Both the position numbers and the translations under genes were made by a program. A stretch of DNA of 64,000 nt from an uncultured Celeribacter sp. (lineage in GTDB: Bacteria; Pseudomonadota; Alphaproteobacteria; Rhodobacterales; Rhodobacteraceae). This document shows, piece by piece, positions 1 through 7,907 of the stretch (the stretch's first letter is position 1; each line of letters begins with the position of its first letter). The stretch covers positions 3,274,501 to 3,338,500 of the forward strand of contig NZ_OY780935.1 of the NCBI RefSeq assembly GCF_963675965.1. Direction: 5' to 3'. The notes under the pieces are model-generated. The model made no database searches, was not told where the DNA came from, and worked only from the letters and a program-made list of their open reading frames with translations.

Positions 1-1
1 G

Positions 2-853
2 TTGAACCGCTATCTGCAGGAAATTCGGAAGTTCCCGATGCTGGAACCCGAAGAAGAATACATGCTCGCCAAGCGATGGGTGGATCACGAAGACAGCAGC
101 GCGGCCCATAAACTTGTGACCTCGCACCTGCGGCTCGCGGCTAAGATCGCTATGGGTTATCGCGGCTACGGGTTGCCGCAGGCCGAAGTGATTTCCGAGG
201 CCAATGTGGGGCTGATGCAGGCGGTCAAACGGTTTGACCCTGAAAAGGGCTTCCGTCTGGCGACCTATGCCATGTGGTGGATTCGCGCCAGCATTCAGGA
301 ATATATTCTGCGCTCGTGGTCCTTGGTGAAACTCGGCACGACCTCGGCGCAGAAAAAACTGTTTTTCAACCTGCGCAAGGCCAAGTCGCGGATCGGGGCG
401 CTGGAAGAGGGGGATCTGCATCCCGACAACGTCAAACGCATCGCGCATGATCTGGGCGTGACCGAAGACGAGGTCATCTCGATGAACCGCCGCATGTCGG
501 GTGGCGATGCGTCGCTGAATGCCACGGTGGGGTCTGAGGACGAAGGGTCTGCGCAGTGGCAGGATTGGCTGGAGGATGAAACCGCCAACCAGGCTGCCGA
601 TTACGAAGCGCGCGATGAGCTGGAAAGCAGGCGTGCGCTGCTGGTGCAGGCGATGGATGTGCTCAACGACCGCGAAAAGGACATCCTGTTGCAGCGTCGT
701 TTGCAGGACCAGCCGGTGACGCTTGAGGAACTGTCAGGGCGTTACGAGGTGTCGCGCGAACGCATTCGTCAGATCGAGGTGCGCGCCTTTGAAAAGCTTC
801 AAAAGCGGATGCAGGAGCTGGCGCACGAGGCTGGAATGACTGCCGCCGACTGA
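2..853 (+). CDS. rpoH: RNA polymerase sigma-32 factor RpoH, 5' end outside the window
   Basis: Heat-shock sigma factor that directs RNA polymerase to stress promoters. The visible 283 residues begin in the conserved N-terminal segment LNRYLQEIRKFP. The first codon in view is TTG and the family normally has about 15 more residues before it, so the true start lies upstream of base 1. Seen in order: region 2 with the core-binding and -10 recognition segment (MWWIRASIQEYILRSW, about residues 91-106), the RpoH-box segment QKKLFFNLRKAKSR just after it, and a C-terminal helix-turn-helix with RERIRQIEVRAFEKL. A strong terminator follows at 875-911. Alphaproteobacteria may carry two RpoH paralogues and I cannot say which one this is. 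The family known in Rhodobacter controls the DUF1127-CcsR operon type also found in this window at 50.1-50.7 kb. Confidence 0.96.
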   Translation: MNRYLQEIRKFPMLEPEEEYMLAKRWVDHEDSSAAHKLVTSHLRLAAKIAMGYRGYGLPQAEVISEANVGLMQAVKRFDPEKGFRLATYAMWWIRASIQEYILRSWSLVKLGTTSAQKKLFFNLRKAKSRIGALEEGDLHPDNVKRIAHDLGVTEDEVISMNRRMSGGDASLNATVGSEDEGSAQWQDWLEDETANQAADYEARDELESRRALLVQAMDVLNDREKDILLQRRLQDQPVTLEELSGRYEVSRERIRQIEVRAFEKLQKRMQELAHEAGMTAAD

Positions 854-874
854 TCCGTCGCATAGAATAACACC

Positions 875-911
875 AAAGGGCGTTGCGCATTTTTTGCGCG
901 GCGCCCTTTTT
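875..911 (+). terminator. Rho-independent terminator of rpoH
   Basis: Outer stem AAAGGGCG/CGCCCTTT with an inner TGCGCA/TGCGCG stem and a run of five T, 22 bases after the rpoH stop. Confidence 0.85.
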
Positions 912-985
912 CTTTGGCCGATTTCGGCGCAAGATGGCGCTAACATTCGGCCGAGGACGGTGAGCTAAGACGGGGAGGACATGAT

Positions 986-1960
986 ATGACACAGGCATTG
1001 CGCTTTGGCATTCTGGGGGCGGCGAAGTTTGCCCGCGAACATATGGCTCCGGCCATTCACGAGGCGCGGGGGGCGGAACTGGTCGCGCTGGCGACATCTT
1101 CGGTGGACAAGGCCGCGCCGTTTCAGGCCTTTTGTCCCGGTCTGTCGGTGGAGACGGACTATGATGCGCTTTTGGCGCGGTCCGATATCGATGCGGTTTA
1201 TATCCCGCTGCCCAACGCCATGCACATCGACTGGAGCCTCAAGGCGCTGAATGCGGGCAAACATGTTTTGTGTGAGAAACCGATCGCCATGGCGGCCCGC
1301 GACATCGATCGGTTGATCGCCAAACGCGATGAGACCGGGCTTTTGGCAGCGGAGGCCTTTATGATCGTGCATCACCCGCAATGGCAGCGCGTGCGGACCC
1401 TGCTGGCGGCGGGTGAGATCGGAGCGCTGCGGCGTGCCGATGTCGCGTTCTCTTTCGACAATGGCGCGGCACGCGATGATATTCGCAACCGACCGGAAAC
1501 CGGGGGCGGGGCTCTGGGCGACATCGGGGTCTATGCCTTTGGTTCGGTGCGTTTTGCGACAGGGCAGGACCCGCTCGCCATCACCTCGGCCCGGATCACC
1601 CGCGAGAATGGCGTCGATGTGAGCGCCGAGGTCACCGCGCAATTTCCGGGATTTGATTACCATGGCTATGTGTCGATGCGCATGGCGCCGTTTCAGGAGG
1701 TGCGCCTTCACGGGACCGAAGGGCTGCTGACGGTGAAGACCCCCTTTAACGCGGGTGTGGCGGGTCTGGCCGAGATTGAGATCCGTCAGGCGGATGGCAG
1801 TCGCCGGATCGAACAATTCCCGCGGGTGCGCCAATATGTGTGTCAGGTGGAAAATTTTGTGCAGGCGGCGCGGGGGCAGGCGGACTATCCGTGGACGCTG
1901 GAAAATGCGCGGGGCACGCAGGCCATGATCGACCGCGTTTTTGATGCGGATCAAGGTTAA
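986..1960 (+). CDS. Gfo/Idh/MocA family NAD(P)-dependent oxidoreductase
   Basis: A 324-residue dehydrogenase of the glucose-fructose oxidoreductase/inositol dehydrogenase family. The N-terminal Rossmann fold shows GILGAAKFAREH (residues 8-19). The catalytic EKP motif is at residues 97-99, followed by the C-terminal alpha/beta substrate domain. The start follows a good GGGAGG ribosome site nine bases upstream. Substrate cannot be told from the sequence; sugars, inositols or trans-dihydrodiols are typical of the family. It stands alone between the rpoH terminator and a non-coding structured region, so its neighbours give no pathway hint. Confidence 0.9.
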   Translation: MTQALRFGILGAAKFAREHMAPAIHEARGAELVALATSSVDKAAPFQAFCPGLSVETDYDALLARSDIDAVYIPLPNAMHIDWSLKALNAGKHVLCEKPIAMAARDIDRLIAKRDETGLLAAEAFMIVHHPQWQRVRTLLAAGEIGALRRADVAFSFDNGAARDDIRNRPETGGGALGDIGVYAFGSVRFATGQDPLAITSARITRENGVDVSAEVTAQFPGFDYHGYVSMRMAPFQEVRLHGTEGLLTVKTPFNAGVAGLAEIEIRQADGSRRIEQFPRVRQYVCQVENFVQAARGQADYPWTLENARGTQAMIDRVFDADQG

Positions 1961-2109
1961 GCCCCGCGACTCGCGCTATTCTTTAAGTGTTGGAAGGGTA
2001 AGGAAAGGAGGATCTCAGATGAGGACGTCCCGAAGGACTTGCCAAGCCGACACGGAGGATCCGCCCGTCCTCTAAGCGGCTCGAAACCTAGGAGGGATTT
2101 CGAGCGTAA

Positions 2110-2268
2110 ATGAGGCAGAAGGATGCGCGAGGCGTCGCCGATTTTGGCTCAAGCGCCCCGGATGAAGCGAGACGGAGGAGCATGTGCCCCCTCGCTGAAA
2201 GGGCAGACGCCGCGCGCAATTCCTTCGACCGGAAACGGTCCTCAGGGAGGACACGGATGATAAGGTAA
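2110..2268 (+). CDS. Possible 52-residue arginine-rich small protein (doubtful)
   Basis: ATG at 2110 opens 52 codons ending TAA at 2266-2268, immediately before the terminator at 2269-2290. An AGGAGGG ribosome-site-like motif lies 13 bases upstream, in a hairpin loop. The product is rich in Arg, Asp and Ala with no recognisable domain. Composition like this is expected by chance in GC-rich DNA and the region also forms strong RNA helices, so a non-coding reading is favoured. Confidence 0.2.
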   Translation: MRQKDARGVADFGSSAPDEARRRSMCPLAERADAARNSFDRKRSSGRTRMIR

Positions 2269-2295
2269 GGGCGCCCCTGATCGGGCGCCCGTTTT
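2269..2295 (+). terminator. Rho-independent terminator of the structured RNA region
   Basis: Perfect GGGCGCCC stem at 2269-2276 and 2283-2290, six-base loop, then GTTTT. The T tract is only on the plus strand, so a plus-strand transcript ends here. The minus-strand dipeptidase gene comes to its stop at 2335 from the other side. Confidence 0.8.
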
Positions 2296-2334
2296 GGTGT
2301 GTGCGGTCGTTTGCGCAAGACCTGCCCGCCCGGA

Positions 2335-3504
2335 TCATTCGGGCAGTATTTCGCGGAAGACGCGCATCATGTTTTCGCCCATCACGGCACGGATGTCCGT
2401 CTCGCTCAGACCGGCATCCATCAGCGCCTGCGTGAGCGCGGCCAGTTCCGAGGTATCCATCTGCGTTTCCACCGATCCGTCGTAGTCCGATCCCAGTGCG
2501 ACATGCTCGACCCCGACCAGATCAATCGCTGCTACAATCGCTTTGGCGATGCCTGCCGGAGTGGAATCGCAGGTGACATCCTCCCAATAGCCGATGCCGA
2601 TGATCCCGCCGGTGGCTGCGATCTCCTGCATCAGATCGTCTTCGAAATTGCGTTTGACGGCGCAATGCGAATGGATGCCGGAATGGGACACGATCAGCGG
2701 CACATCGGTCATGGCGATCACGTCGCGCGCCATGCGCGGAGAGGCATGGGCGAGATCGATGATCATGTGCTTTTCGACCATACCCTCGACGACGTCGCGC
2801 CCGAAAACGGTCAGTCCCGGCGGGTTGATGCCGTGCAGCGATCCGCCCAGAGCGTTGTTGAAGAAATGCGTCAGCCCCATCAGACGAAAGCCCGCGTCAT
2901 AGATGCGATCGAGGTTGGCGATGTCGCCTTCCAGAATATGTCCGCCTTCAGAACCGATCAGAGCCCCGGTGATCGGTGTCCCTTCGGCGCGTGCCTCCAG
3001 AACCGCATCCAGATCGGATTTGGTCAGGATCAGCCGGATTTCATCGGGCGCCTTTTCGACAAAGCCGTCCATGCGTTCAGCCATGTAGAGGCCGCGTTCG
3101 GTCAGGTTGTTCCAGGTTCGGATCGGCCAGGCTTCGACCAGCGCCAGCAGCGTAATGTTGTCGCGCGCATCGGCAGAGTTTTCGTCATAGTTCTGCCCGG
3201 CGGGGCTTTTGGTGACGGTCGTAAAGACCTGTACGGCGACATTGCCTTCGCGCAGGCGCGGGAAATCGACATGGCCGCGATCGCTGCGGTCCAGAAGATT
3301 GCGGTTCCACAGCAGGCTGTCGGCATGCAGGTCGCCGATGATCAGGCTGTCGTGCAGGGCCTGTGCTTCGGGGCTGATGACATAGGGATCGTGGGCGACA
3401 GAGCGGTTTTGGCCCTTTTCCACGACGCCGGGCAAGATGCCCCAGAACACAACCGCAGCAATAATGATGAGCAGGCCAAGCCCGCGTCCAATCCATTTGA
3501 ACAT
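2335..3504 (-). CDS. Membrane-anchored dipeptidase, peptidase family M19
   Basis: A 389-residue zinc dipeptidase of the renal-dipeptidase (M19) family, which cleaves dipeptides, sometimes with D-residues. One N-terminal hydrophobic segment (about residues 8-26) suggests a signal anchor placing the enzyme in the periplasm. Motifs seen: GDLHAD at 57-62 (metal ligands), SEGGH, LTHFFNN, DLAHAS, SHSG and GSDYDG, all in family order, and length is typical. It is transcribed away from the plus-strand DUF4389 gene and is monocistronic. Its physiological substrate is not evident. Confidence 0.92.
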   Translation of the reverse strand: MFKWIGRGLGLLIIIAAVVFWGILPGVVEKGQNRSVAHDPYVISPEAQALHDSLIIGDLHADSLLWNRNLLDRSDRGHVDFPRLREGNVAVQVFTTVTKSPAGQNYDENSADARDNITLLALVEAWPIRTWNNLTERGLYMAERMDGFVEKAPDEIRLILTKSDLDAVLEARAEGTPITGALIGSEGGHILEGDIANLDRIYDAGFRLMGLTHFFNNALGGSLHGINPPGLTVFGRDVVEGMVEKHMIIDLAHASPRMARDVIAMTDVPLIVSHSGIHSHCAVKRNFEDDLMQEIAATGGIIGIGYWEDVTCDSTPAGIAKAIVAAIDLVGVEHVALGSDYDGSVETQMDTSELAALTQALMDAGLSETDIRAVMGENMMRVFREILPE

Positions 3505-3652
3505 TGAAATAGGTCCTCCCTTGATGAGGGCAGCCTAGAAGGCGCGGATTTGCCCGCCAATGAAAACATGACGTCACTGCGTGACGCGGAAGCGATTTTT
3601 GTCTTGCCGTAATCACGTTAGAGTTGGCGAAAGACCCAGAAAGGAATCACCC

Positions 3653-3970
3653 ATGGCAGATCCGAACGAGTTCGATCACGTTATGCCCGACCTGTCCGCG
3701 TCCCGCCCGAAACGGCTGAAGGAGGTCAGCGAAAACCTTTTCGCGCGGTTTCTCTATTCCGTGCTGATTTGGATTATGATGAGCTTTGCGTCCACCGTGA
3801 TTGGCTTTCTGGCGCTGTTGCAGGCCGTCATTCTGCTGACCAATCGCAAAAAGCCCAATGGGCGCATTGCGGGGTTCGGCACCGATGTCGGGATCTGGTT
3901 TGCCAAGGCCACCCGTTACATCACCGGCGACAGCGATGTGAAACCCTGGCCCTGGACCGAGCTGGACTGA
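3653..3970 (+). CDS. DUF4389 family membrane protein
   Basis: A 105-residue small membrane protein. I chose ATG 3653 because it follows a GGAAT ribosome-site-like stretch and begins the conserved MADPNEFDHVMPDL segment; the reading frame stays open farther upstream but without signal. Two hydrophobic helices span roughly residues 35-60. The C-terminal TRYITGDSDVKPWPW segment is characteristic of DUF4389. Function is unknown. A zinc-finger gene starts three bases after its stop, so the two are probably co-transcribed. Confidence 0.82.
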   Translation: MADPNEFDHVMPDLSASRPKRLKEVSENLFARFLYSVLIWIMMSFASTVIGFLALLQAVILLTNRKKPNGRIAGFGTDVGIWFAKATRYITGDSDVKPWPWTELD

Positions 3971-3973
3971 GCG

Positions 3974-4243
3974 ATGGCCGGCGGCTGGGCAAAAGATGGC
4001 GCAGTTAGCGAACAGATCCAGGCGTCGATTTCCGACGAACTGGCGCGGATGAAACAAAAGCGCGCGCCGGTAGGTGAGAGCTTCCTGGAATGTGCCGACT
4101 GCGGCGACGACATTCCCGAAGCCCGGCGCAAGGCGGTCCCGGGCGTGAAGCTTTGCATCGACTGCCAGCAGGAACGCGACGGCGCATATAAAGCGCGCGG
4201 CGGCATCAATCGGCGCGGGTCGAAAGACAGTCAGTTGAAGTGA
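3974..4243 (+). CDS. DksA/TraR C4-type zinc finger protein
   Basis: An 89-residue protein with the C-terminal four-cysteine zinc finger ECADCGDDIPEA...LCIDCQQERD typical of DksA/TraR-family small proteins. Full DksA is about 150 residues with a long coiled coil. This one has only a short helix before the finger, like YbiI-type members, so direct control of RNA polymerase through the secondary channel is uncertain. It starts three bases after the DUF4389 stop and is likely in one transcript with it. Confidence 0.85.
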   Translation: MAGGWAKDGAVSEQIQASISDELARMKQKRAPVGESFLECADCGDDIPEARRKAVPGVKLCIDCQQERDGAYKARGGINRRGSKDSQLK

Positions 4244-4280
4244 CGAAAGCGCGTCGAAAAACCGCTCTCAGGCGTGTGTG

Positions 4281-4454
4281 TCAGGTAAACATATCTTCCG
4301 GGACACAAAACGTGCGGTCCGTGCGGGGGTCGTTTCCCCGCCAATTGCAGATCGGTTTGTCGGGGGCCAGTGAAAGGCAGTAGTCGGTCCAACGATGGAA
4401 AACATCGTCGAAGCCAGTGTCTTGCTCCGTTATCAATTTCCAGCCTTTTCCCAT
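4281..4454 (-). CDS. Small hypothetical protein, 57 residues
   Basis: I do not recognise a family. ATG at 4454 begins a 57-codon frame ending TGA at 4283-4281. It starts three bases after the stop codon of the upstream small gene (TGACTGATG), a layout typical of translational coupling. The product is rich in Asp, Trp and Cys: its last half contains SLAPDKPICNWRGNDPR and ends EDMFT. A longer 76-codon frame starting at 4461 overlaps it in another phase but has a random-looking Pro/Arg/Thr composition, so the shorter frame is preferred. Confidence 0.55.
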   Translation of the reverse strand: MGKGWKLITEQDTGFDDVFHRWTDYCLSLAPDKPICNWRGNDPRTDRTFCVPEDMFT

Positions 4455-4457
4455 CAG

Positions 4458-4676
4458 TCATTCGATAACTTTTGCATGGGGGACCAGATCCTTCGCAGGC
4501 GCGGGGAAGGGAATACCATCCGCACGTTCACGCAGTGACCGAATGGGCGCAAACTGCATCCCATCCGGTGTGAAAAGATGTTGAGCCTTTCGCACGGCAC
4601 GTACGGCATCTTTCGTTTCATACGTCAATGCGCGCTGAAAAAGCTCCCATCCGATAACCAACTGCGCTGGCGTCAT
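4458..4676 (-). CDS. Small hypothetical protein, 72 residues
   Basis: Begins 13 bases after the pepF stop codon and ends three bases before the next small gene, so it is very likely part of a pepF operon. The protein starts MTPAQLVIGWELFQRALTYE and has no membrane segment or familiar motif. The GTG codon just before the chosen ATG could also serve as start. Function unknown. Confidence 0.6.
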   Translation of the reverse strand: MTPAQLVIGWELFQRALTYETKDAVRAVRKAQHLFTPDGMQFAPIRSLRERADGIPFPAPAKDLVPHAKVIE

Positions 4677-4688
4677 CACTCGGTCTCT

Positions 4689-6509
4689 CTATTCCATCGC
4701 TTCCAGCTCATCAATAAATCCGGAAATCATTGACAAACCCTTATCCCAGAATTTCGGGTCCGAGGCGTCGAGGCCAAAGGGCTTCAACAATTCGGAATGG
4801 TGTTTTGAGCCACCCGCTTTCAGCATGTCGAAATATTTGTCCTGAAAGCCCTCGGGCTGTTCTTGGTAGGCGGCGTAGAGCGCGTTCACCAGCCCGTCGC
4901 CAAAGGCATAGGCATAGACATAGAAGGGCGAATGCACGAAATGCGGGATGTAGGACCAGTAGACTTCATAGCCGTCCATGAACTCAAAGGCCGGGCCCAG
5001 AGATTCGCCCTGCACCGACATCCAGATCCGATTGATCTCTTCGGGGGTCAGTTCGCCGCCGCGGCGTGCCTCGTGCAGTTTACATTCGAAGTCGTAAAAG
5101 GCGATCTGACGCACGACCGTGTTGATCATGTCTTCGACCTTGCCCGCCAGCAGCACTTTGCGTTCAGCCTGTGAACGGGCGCCTTTCAGCAGTTTCTGGA
5201 AGGTCAGCATCTCGCCGAAGACCGAGGCGGTTTCGGCCAGTGTCAGCGGCGTATTGGCCAGCAATTCGCCCTGGTCTGCGGCCAGAACCTGATGCACGCC
5301 ATGGCCAAGCTCATGGGCCAGGGTCATCACATCGCGCTGCTTGCCCAGATAGTTGAGCATGACATAGGGATGGGCATCGGTGACCGTGGGGTGGGCAAAG
5401 GCGCCGGGAGCCTTGCCGGGCTTCACGCCTGCGTCGATCCAGCCACGGTCAAAGAACGGTTCGGCGATCTCGGCCATTTTCGGGTCAAAGCCGCTGTAGG
5501 CGTCCATCACCGTTGCTTTGGCGTCTTCCCAGCCGATCACGCGGTGTTCTTCCATGGGCAAGGGGGCATTGCGGTCCCAGACCTGCAATTTGTCCAGCCC
5601 AAGCCAGCCGCGTTTCAGTTCATAATAGCGATGCGACAGTTTGGGATAGGCGGCGACAACCGCATCACGCAGGGCCTGGACCACCTCGGGTTCGACATCG
5701 TTGGACAGGTGCCGCCCGGTTTGCGGGGTCGGCATGCCGCGCCATTTGTCCTCGACCTCGCCCATTTTCGCCAGCGTGTTGTGGACGCGGGCAAAAATTT
5801 TGATGTTCTTGCCCAGAACGTTTGAAATCTCTTTCGCCGCGGCCTCGCGGAGGCTGCGATCGGGGTCGGTCATCAGCGTGGTGGTGGCTTCCAGACCCAG
5901 GGTCTGGCCGTTCACATTGAATTCCAGATCGGCGATGGTTTCGTCGAAAAGCTTATTCCAAGCGGAGGCGCCGACCACGGACATATCGTGTTCGTAGCGT
6001 TCCAATTCGTCGGACAGCTGATAGGGGCGCATTTTGCGCATCCGTTCAAAGATCGGGCGATAGCGCGCCAGACCGTCGTGCTGGAGCATGGTTTCCAGCG
6101 TCTCTTCGGGGATGCGGTTCACTTCGAGCGAAAAGAACACCAGTGGTGCGGTGTAGGTTGTGATCTTGTCCTGAATGTCGGAAAAGAATTTTGCCCGCTC
6201 GCCATCGACGGTGTTCTGGTAATAGAGCAGCCCTGCAAAGGACCCCAGACGTCCGGCGACCTGAGAAATACGTTCGTCGCGCAGGATGCAGTCATACATG
6301 CCCGCGCCGTCCAGATCGGCCAGCTTGCCTTCATAGTCACGGGCAAAGCTCAGGCAGGCCTCTTCGAGCCAGTCCAGATCGCGTTTCACTTCGGGGGCGT
6401 CGGTGGACGGGTACAGATCCGTCAGATCCCAATCCGGCAGATCGCCGAACTCGGAAGACCCGCTTTGGGTGTTGGCGTCAAAGACCGGCTGGGGCAGGGT
6501 GAACCGCAT
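4689..6509 (-). CDS. pepF: Oligoendopeptidase F, peptidase family M3B
   Basis: A 606-residue cytoplasmic zinc metallopeptidase that cuts medium-length peptides and takes part in peptide turnover. The zinc site HELGHG is at residues 399-404 with the downstream glutamate helix (ETASVFGEML) in place. The N-terminal oligopeptidase domain is complete and length is normal for PepF. The start is the ATG preceded by AGGAGAG. Two small hypothetical genes follow directly on the same strand. An alpha/beta hydrolase gene lies 63 bases upstream on the same strand and may share a transcript. Confidence 0.95.
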   Translation of the reverse strand: MRFTLPQPVFDANTQSGSSEFGDLPDWDLTDLYPSTDAPEVKRDLDWLEEACLSFARDYEGKLADLDGAGMYDCILRDERISQVAGRLGSFAGLLYYQNTVDGERAKFFSDIQDKITTYTAPLVFFSLEVNRIPEETLETMLQHDGLARYRPIFERMRKMRPYQLSDELERYEHDMSVVGASAWNKLFDETIADLEFNVNGQTLGLEATTTLMTDPDRSLREAAAKEISNVLGKNIKIFARVHNTLAKMGEVEDKWRGMPTPQTGRHLSNDVEPEVVQALRDAVVAAYPKLSHRYYELKRGWLGLDKLQVWDRNAPLPMEEHRVIGWEDAKATVMDAYSGFDPKMAEIAEPFFDRGWIDAGVKPGKAPGAFAHPTVTDAHPYVMLNYLGKQRDVMTLAHELGHGVHQVLAADQGELLANTPLTLAETASVFGEMLTFQKLLKGARSQAERKVLLAGKVEDMINTVVRQIAFYDFECKLHEARRGGELTPEEINRIWMSVQGESLGPAFEFMDGYEVYWSYIPHFVHSPFYVYAYAFGDGLVNALYAAYQEQPEGFQDKYFDMLKAGGSKHHSELLKPFGLDASDPKFWDKGLSMISGFIDELEAME

Positions 6510-6572
6510 TGCATCTCTCCTGTTCTGTTCGTTGCAAAACAGATAGGGGCTTGGCGCTGGGGATGCAAAGGA

Positions 6573-7523
6573 TCACAGGGATTGTGATGCGAAAACTTCG
6601 GCCAGCCGGTCATAAAACTGGGCACGGATCGCCGGGGTTTCCATCGGAATCTCGTGGCGCGCGCCGCGAATGACGATCAATTCGCAGCTGTCCCAGGCAT
6701 TGGCGAAATCCTTGACCGCCTGGGTGTCGACGATCTTTTCCTCAGCGCCGAGAAAGCAGAGTGTCGGAACATCGGGTATCTGTTGTTGTCGGGCCCAGTC
6801 GTTTTCGGCGATCGCCTCTGTCACCCAATGCGACGACGGGCCGCCTAGGCTGAGATCCGGCTGTTTCACCACCTGACGGGTGATGTGATCAAAGGTCTCG
6901 CGATCCGAGGTCAGCAGGTTGTCTTCAAAGCCGTGCCAGACCATGTAGGATTCAGGTTTGGTGCCGGGAGCATGGGCATTCTCAAGTCCCAGAAGTTTCA
7001 GGAAGGGTGTCAGAAAGCGCAGCATTGCCTTTTGCAGCGGACGCAGGCCAATTCCCCACATGGGTGCCGAAAAAGCGGCCGCAGAGAATGGCTTGCCTTC
7101 GATCAGCGCACGCACGCCGATGGCGCCGCCCATGGAATGGCCGATGAGGAACCACGGTTTGGGCATGTCATGGGATTCAGCGAGGGCGATGACAGCCTCA
7201 AGATCGCGCTGATAATCAGGGAAGTGGCCGACATGGCCGATGCTGCGCTGGGCCAAAAGCCGGTCCGCGAGCCCCTGTCCGCGCCAGTCGATGGCCAGAG
7301 AGGCAAAGCCGCGCGCGGCGAGATCCACCGCGCCCCGGCCATATTTTTCGATGCATTCGGTGCGTCCCGGCAGGATGAACACCGTGCCCTTGCAGGGCGT
7401 GTCACCGTGGTAGGGCCAGAGACCAGCCCGAATGCGCACCCCGTCCGAGGCGGTCAGCCAATAGGCTTGTCCCCCCTCAGGGCCCTCCGCCAGATCAGCG
7501 AAATAGGGTGCGGGATCGGTCAT
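6573..7523 (-). CDS. Alpha/beta hydrolase, lysophospholipase-like
   Basis: A 316-residue serine hydrolase of the monoacylglycerol lipase/lysophospholipase type (Hydrolase_4). The nucleophile elbow GHSMG is at residues 128-132. The oxyanion segment ILPGRTECIEKYG and the acid/histidine region (LGAEEKIVD...GARHEIPME) are present. Its ATG overlaps the stop of the upstream SCP2 gene, indicating translational coupling. Role in lipid turnover is inferred from family and partner; the exact substrate is not visible. Confidence 0.9.
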   Translation of the reverse strand: MTDPAPYFADLAEGPEGGQAYWLTASDGVRIRAGLWPYHGDTPCKGTVFILPGRTECIEKYGRGAVDLAARGFASLAIDWRGQGLADRLLAQRSIGHVGHFPDYQRDLEAVIALAESHDMPKPWFLIGHSMGGAIGVRALIEGKPFSAAAFSAPMWGIGLRPLQKAMLRFLTPFLKLLGLENAHAPGTKPESYMVWHGFEDNLLTSDRETFDHITRQVVKQPDLSLGGPSSHWVTEAIAENDWARQQQIPDVPTLCFLGAEEKIVDTQAVKDFANAWDSCELIVIRGARHEIPMETPAIRAQFYDRLAEVFASQSL

Positions 7524-7813
7524 CAGGCCAGAGCCGAACCGAGTTGCATGGCCAGCCCCATGTCGCCATCGACAGAGAGTTTGCCCTGCATGAAGGCCGC
7601 GGTCGGGTTGACCTCGCCTTCGATCATGCCCTGGAAGGTCTCCAGATCGGCGGTCAGGGTCACATCGGCGTCGTCGTCGCCTGCGCGGGCCCCGTCACCG
7701 TCCACGACGATGGCGCCTTCACCCTCGATCACGAATTTGGCCACGCCAGCGGAAAAGCCGCCGTCAATTTTTTCATTCAGGGCGTCAACTGCTTTGCTTA
7801 CGACGTCGCTCAT
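7523..7813 (-). CDS. SCP2 sterol-binding domain protein
   Basis: A 96-residue protein consisting of one SCP2 fold, a hydrophobic-ligand or acyl-lipid carrier. The segment FVIEGEGAIVVDGDGARAGDDDADVTLTAD-like core and FMQGKLSVDGDMGLAMQLG end match the family. A GGAGGAAC ribosome site precedes ATG 7813. It overlaps the downstream lipase-like gene by the stop/start codons, so carrier and hydrolase are probably made together. Confidence 0.88.
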   Translation of the reverse strand: MSDVVSKAVDALNEKIDGGFSAGVAKFVIEGEGAIVVDGDGARAGDDDADVTLTADLETFQGMIEGEVNPTAAFMQGKLSVDGDMGLAMQLGSALA

Positions 7814-7907
7814 GAGTGTTCCTCCGGGTTGATCTGTACGGGAAATATAATAGGCGCGTTTTTGTGACTTTGCCCATCCCCGTCAGAAAGCTACAATCCA
7901 GATTGTT

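Larger units (their letters stand above)
1995..2295 (+). ncRNA. Candidate structured non-coding RNA rich in GGAGG motifs
   Basis: The 374-base gap after the oxidoreductase gene folds on the plus strand into a chain of helices ending in a terminator. By eye: GAGGAC 2021-2026 pairs with GTCCTC 2067-2072, enclosing a GTCC-CGAA-GGAC hairpin (2027-2038) and a CGGA/TCCG hairpin (2053-2063). GCTCGAAA 2079-2086 pairs with TTTCGAGC 2098-2105 and displays an 11-base loop CCTAGGAGGGA. GCGCGAGGCGTC 2125-2136 pairs with GACGCCGCGCGC 2206-2217 (11 of 12 positions) around further hairpins. ACCG-GAAA-CGGT lies at 2228-2239, overlapping an alternative GTCCT/AGGAC hairpin. GGAGG or GGAGGA occurs five times. 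I do not recognise a named family. It could instead be a leader or a small-protein mRNA: an 18-codon ORF starts at 2019 and a 52-codon ORF at 2110. Confidence 0.55.

Noticed and set aside
1995..2295. CsrA/RsmA sponge RNA (RsmZ-like) because of the many GGA motifs
   Set aside because: CsrA is generally not found in Rhodobacteraceae as far as I know; complementarity to anti-SD sRNA loops is a better-fitting, still unproven, idea.
4231..4461. 76-codon minus-strand frame overlapping the small gene at 4281-4454
   Set aside because: Random-looking composition compared with the overlapping 57-codon frame.
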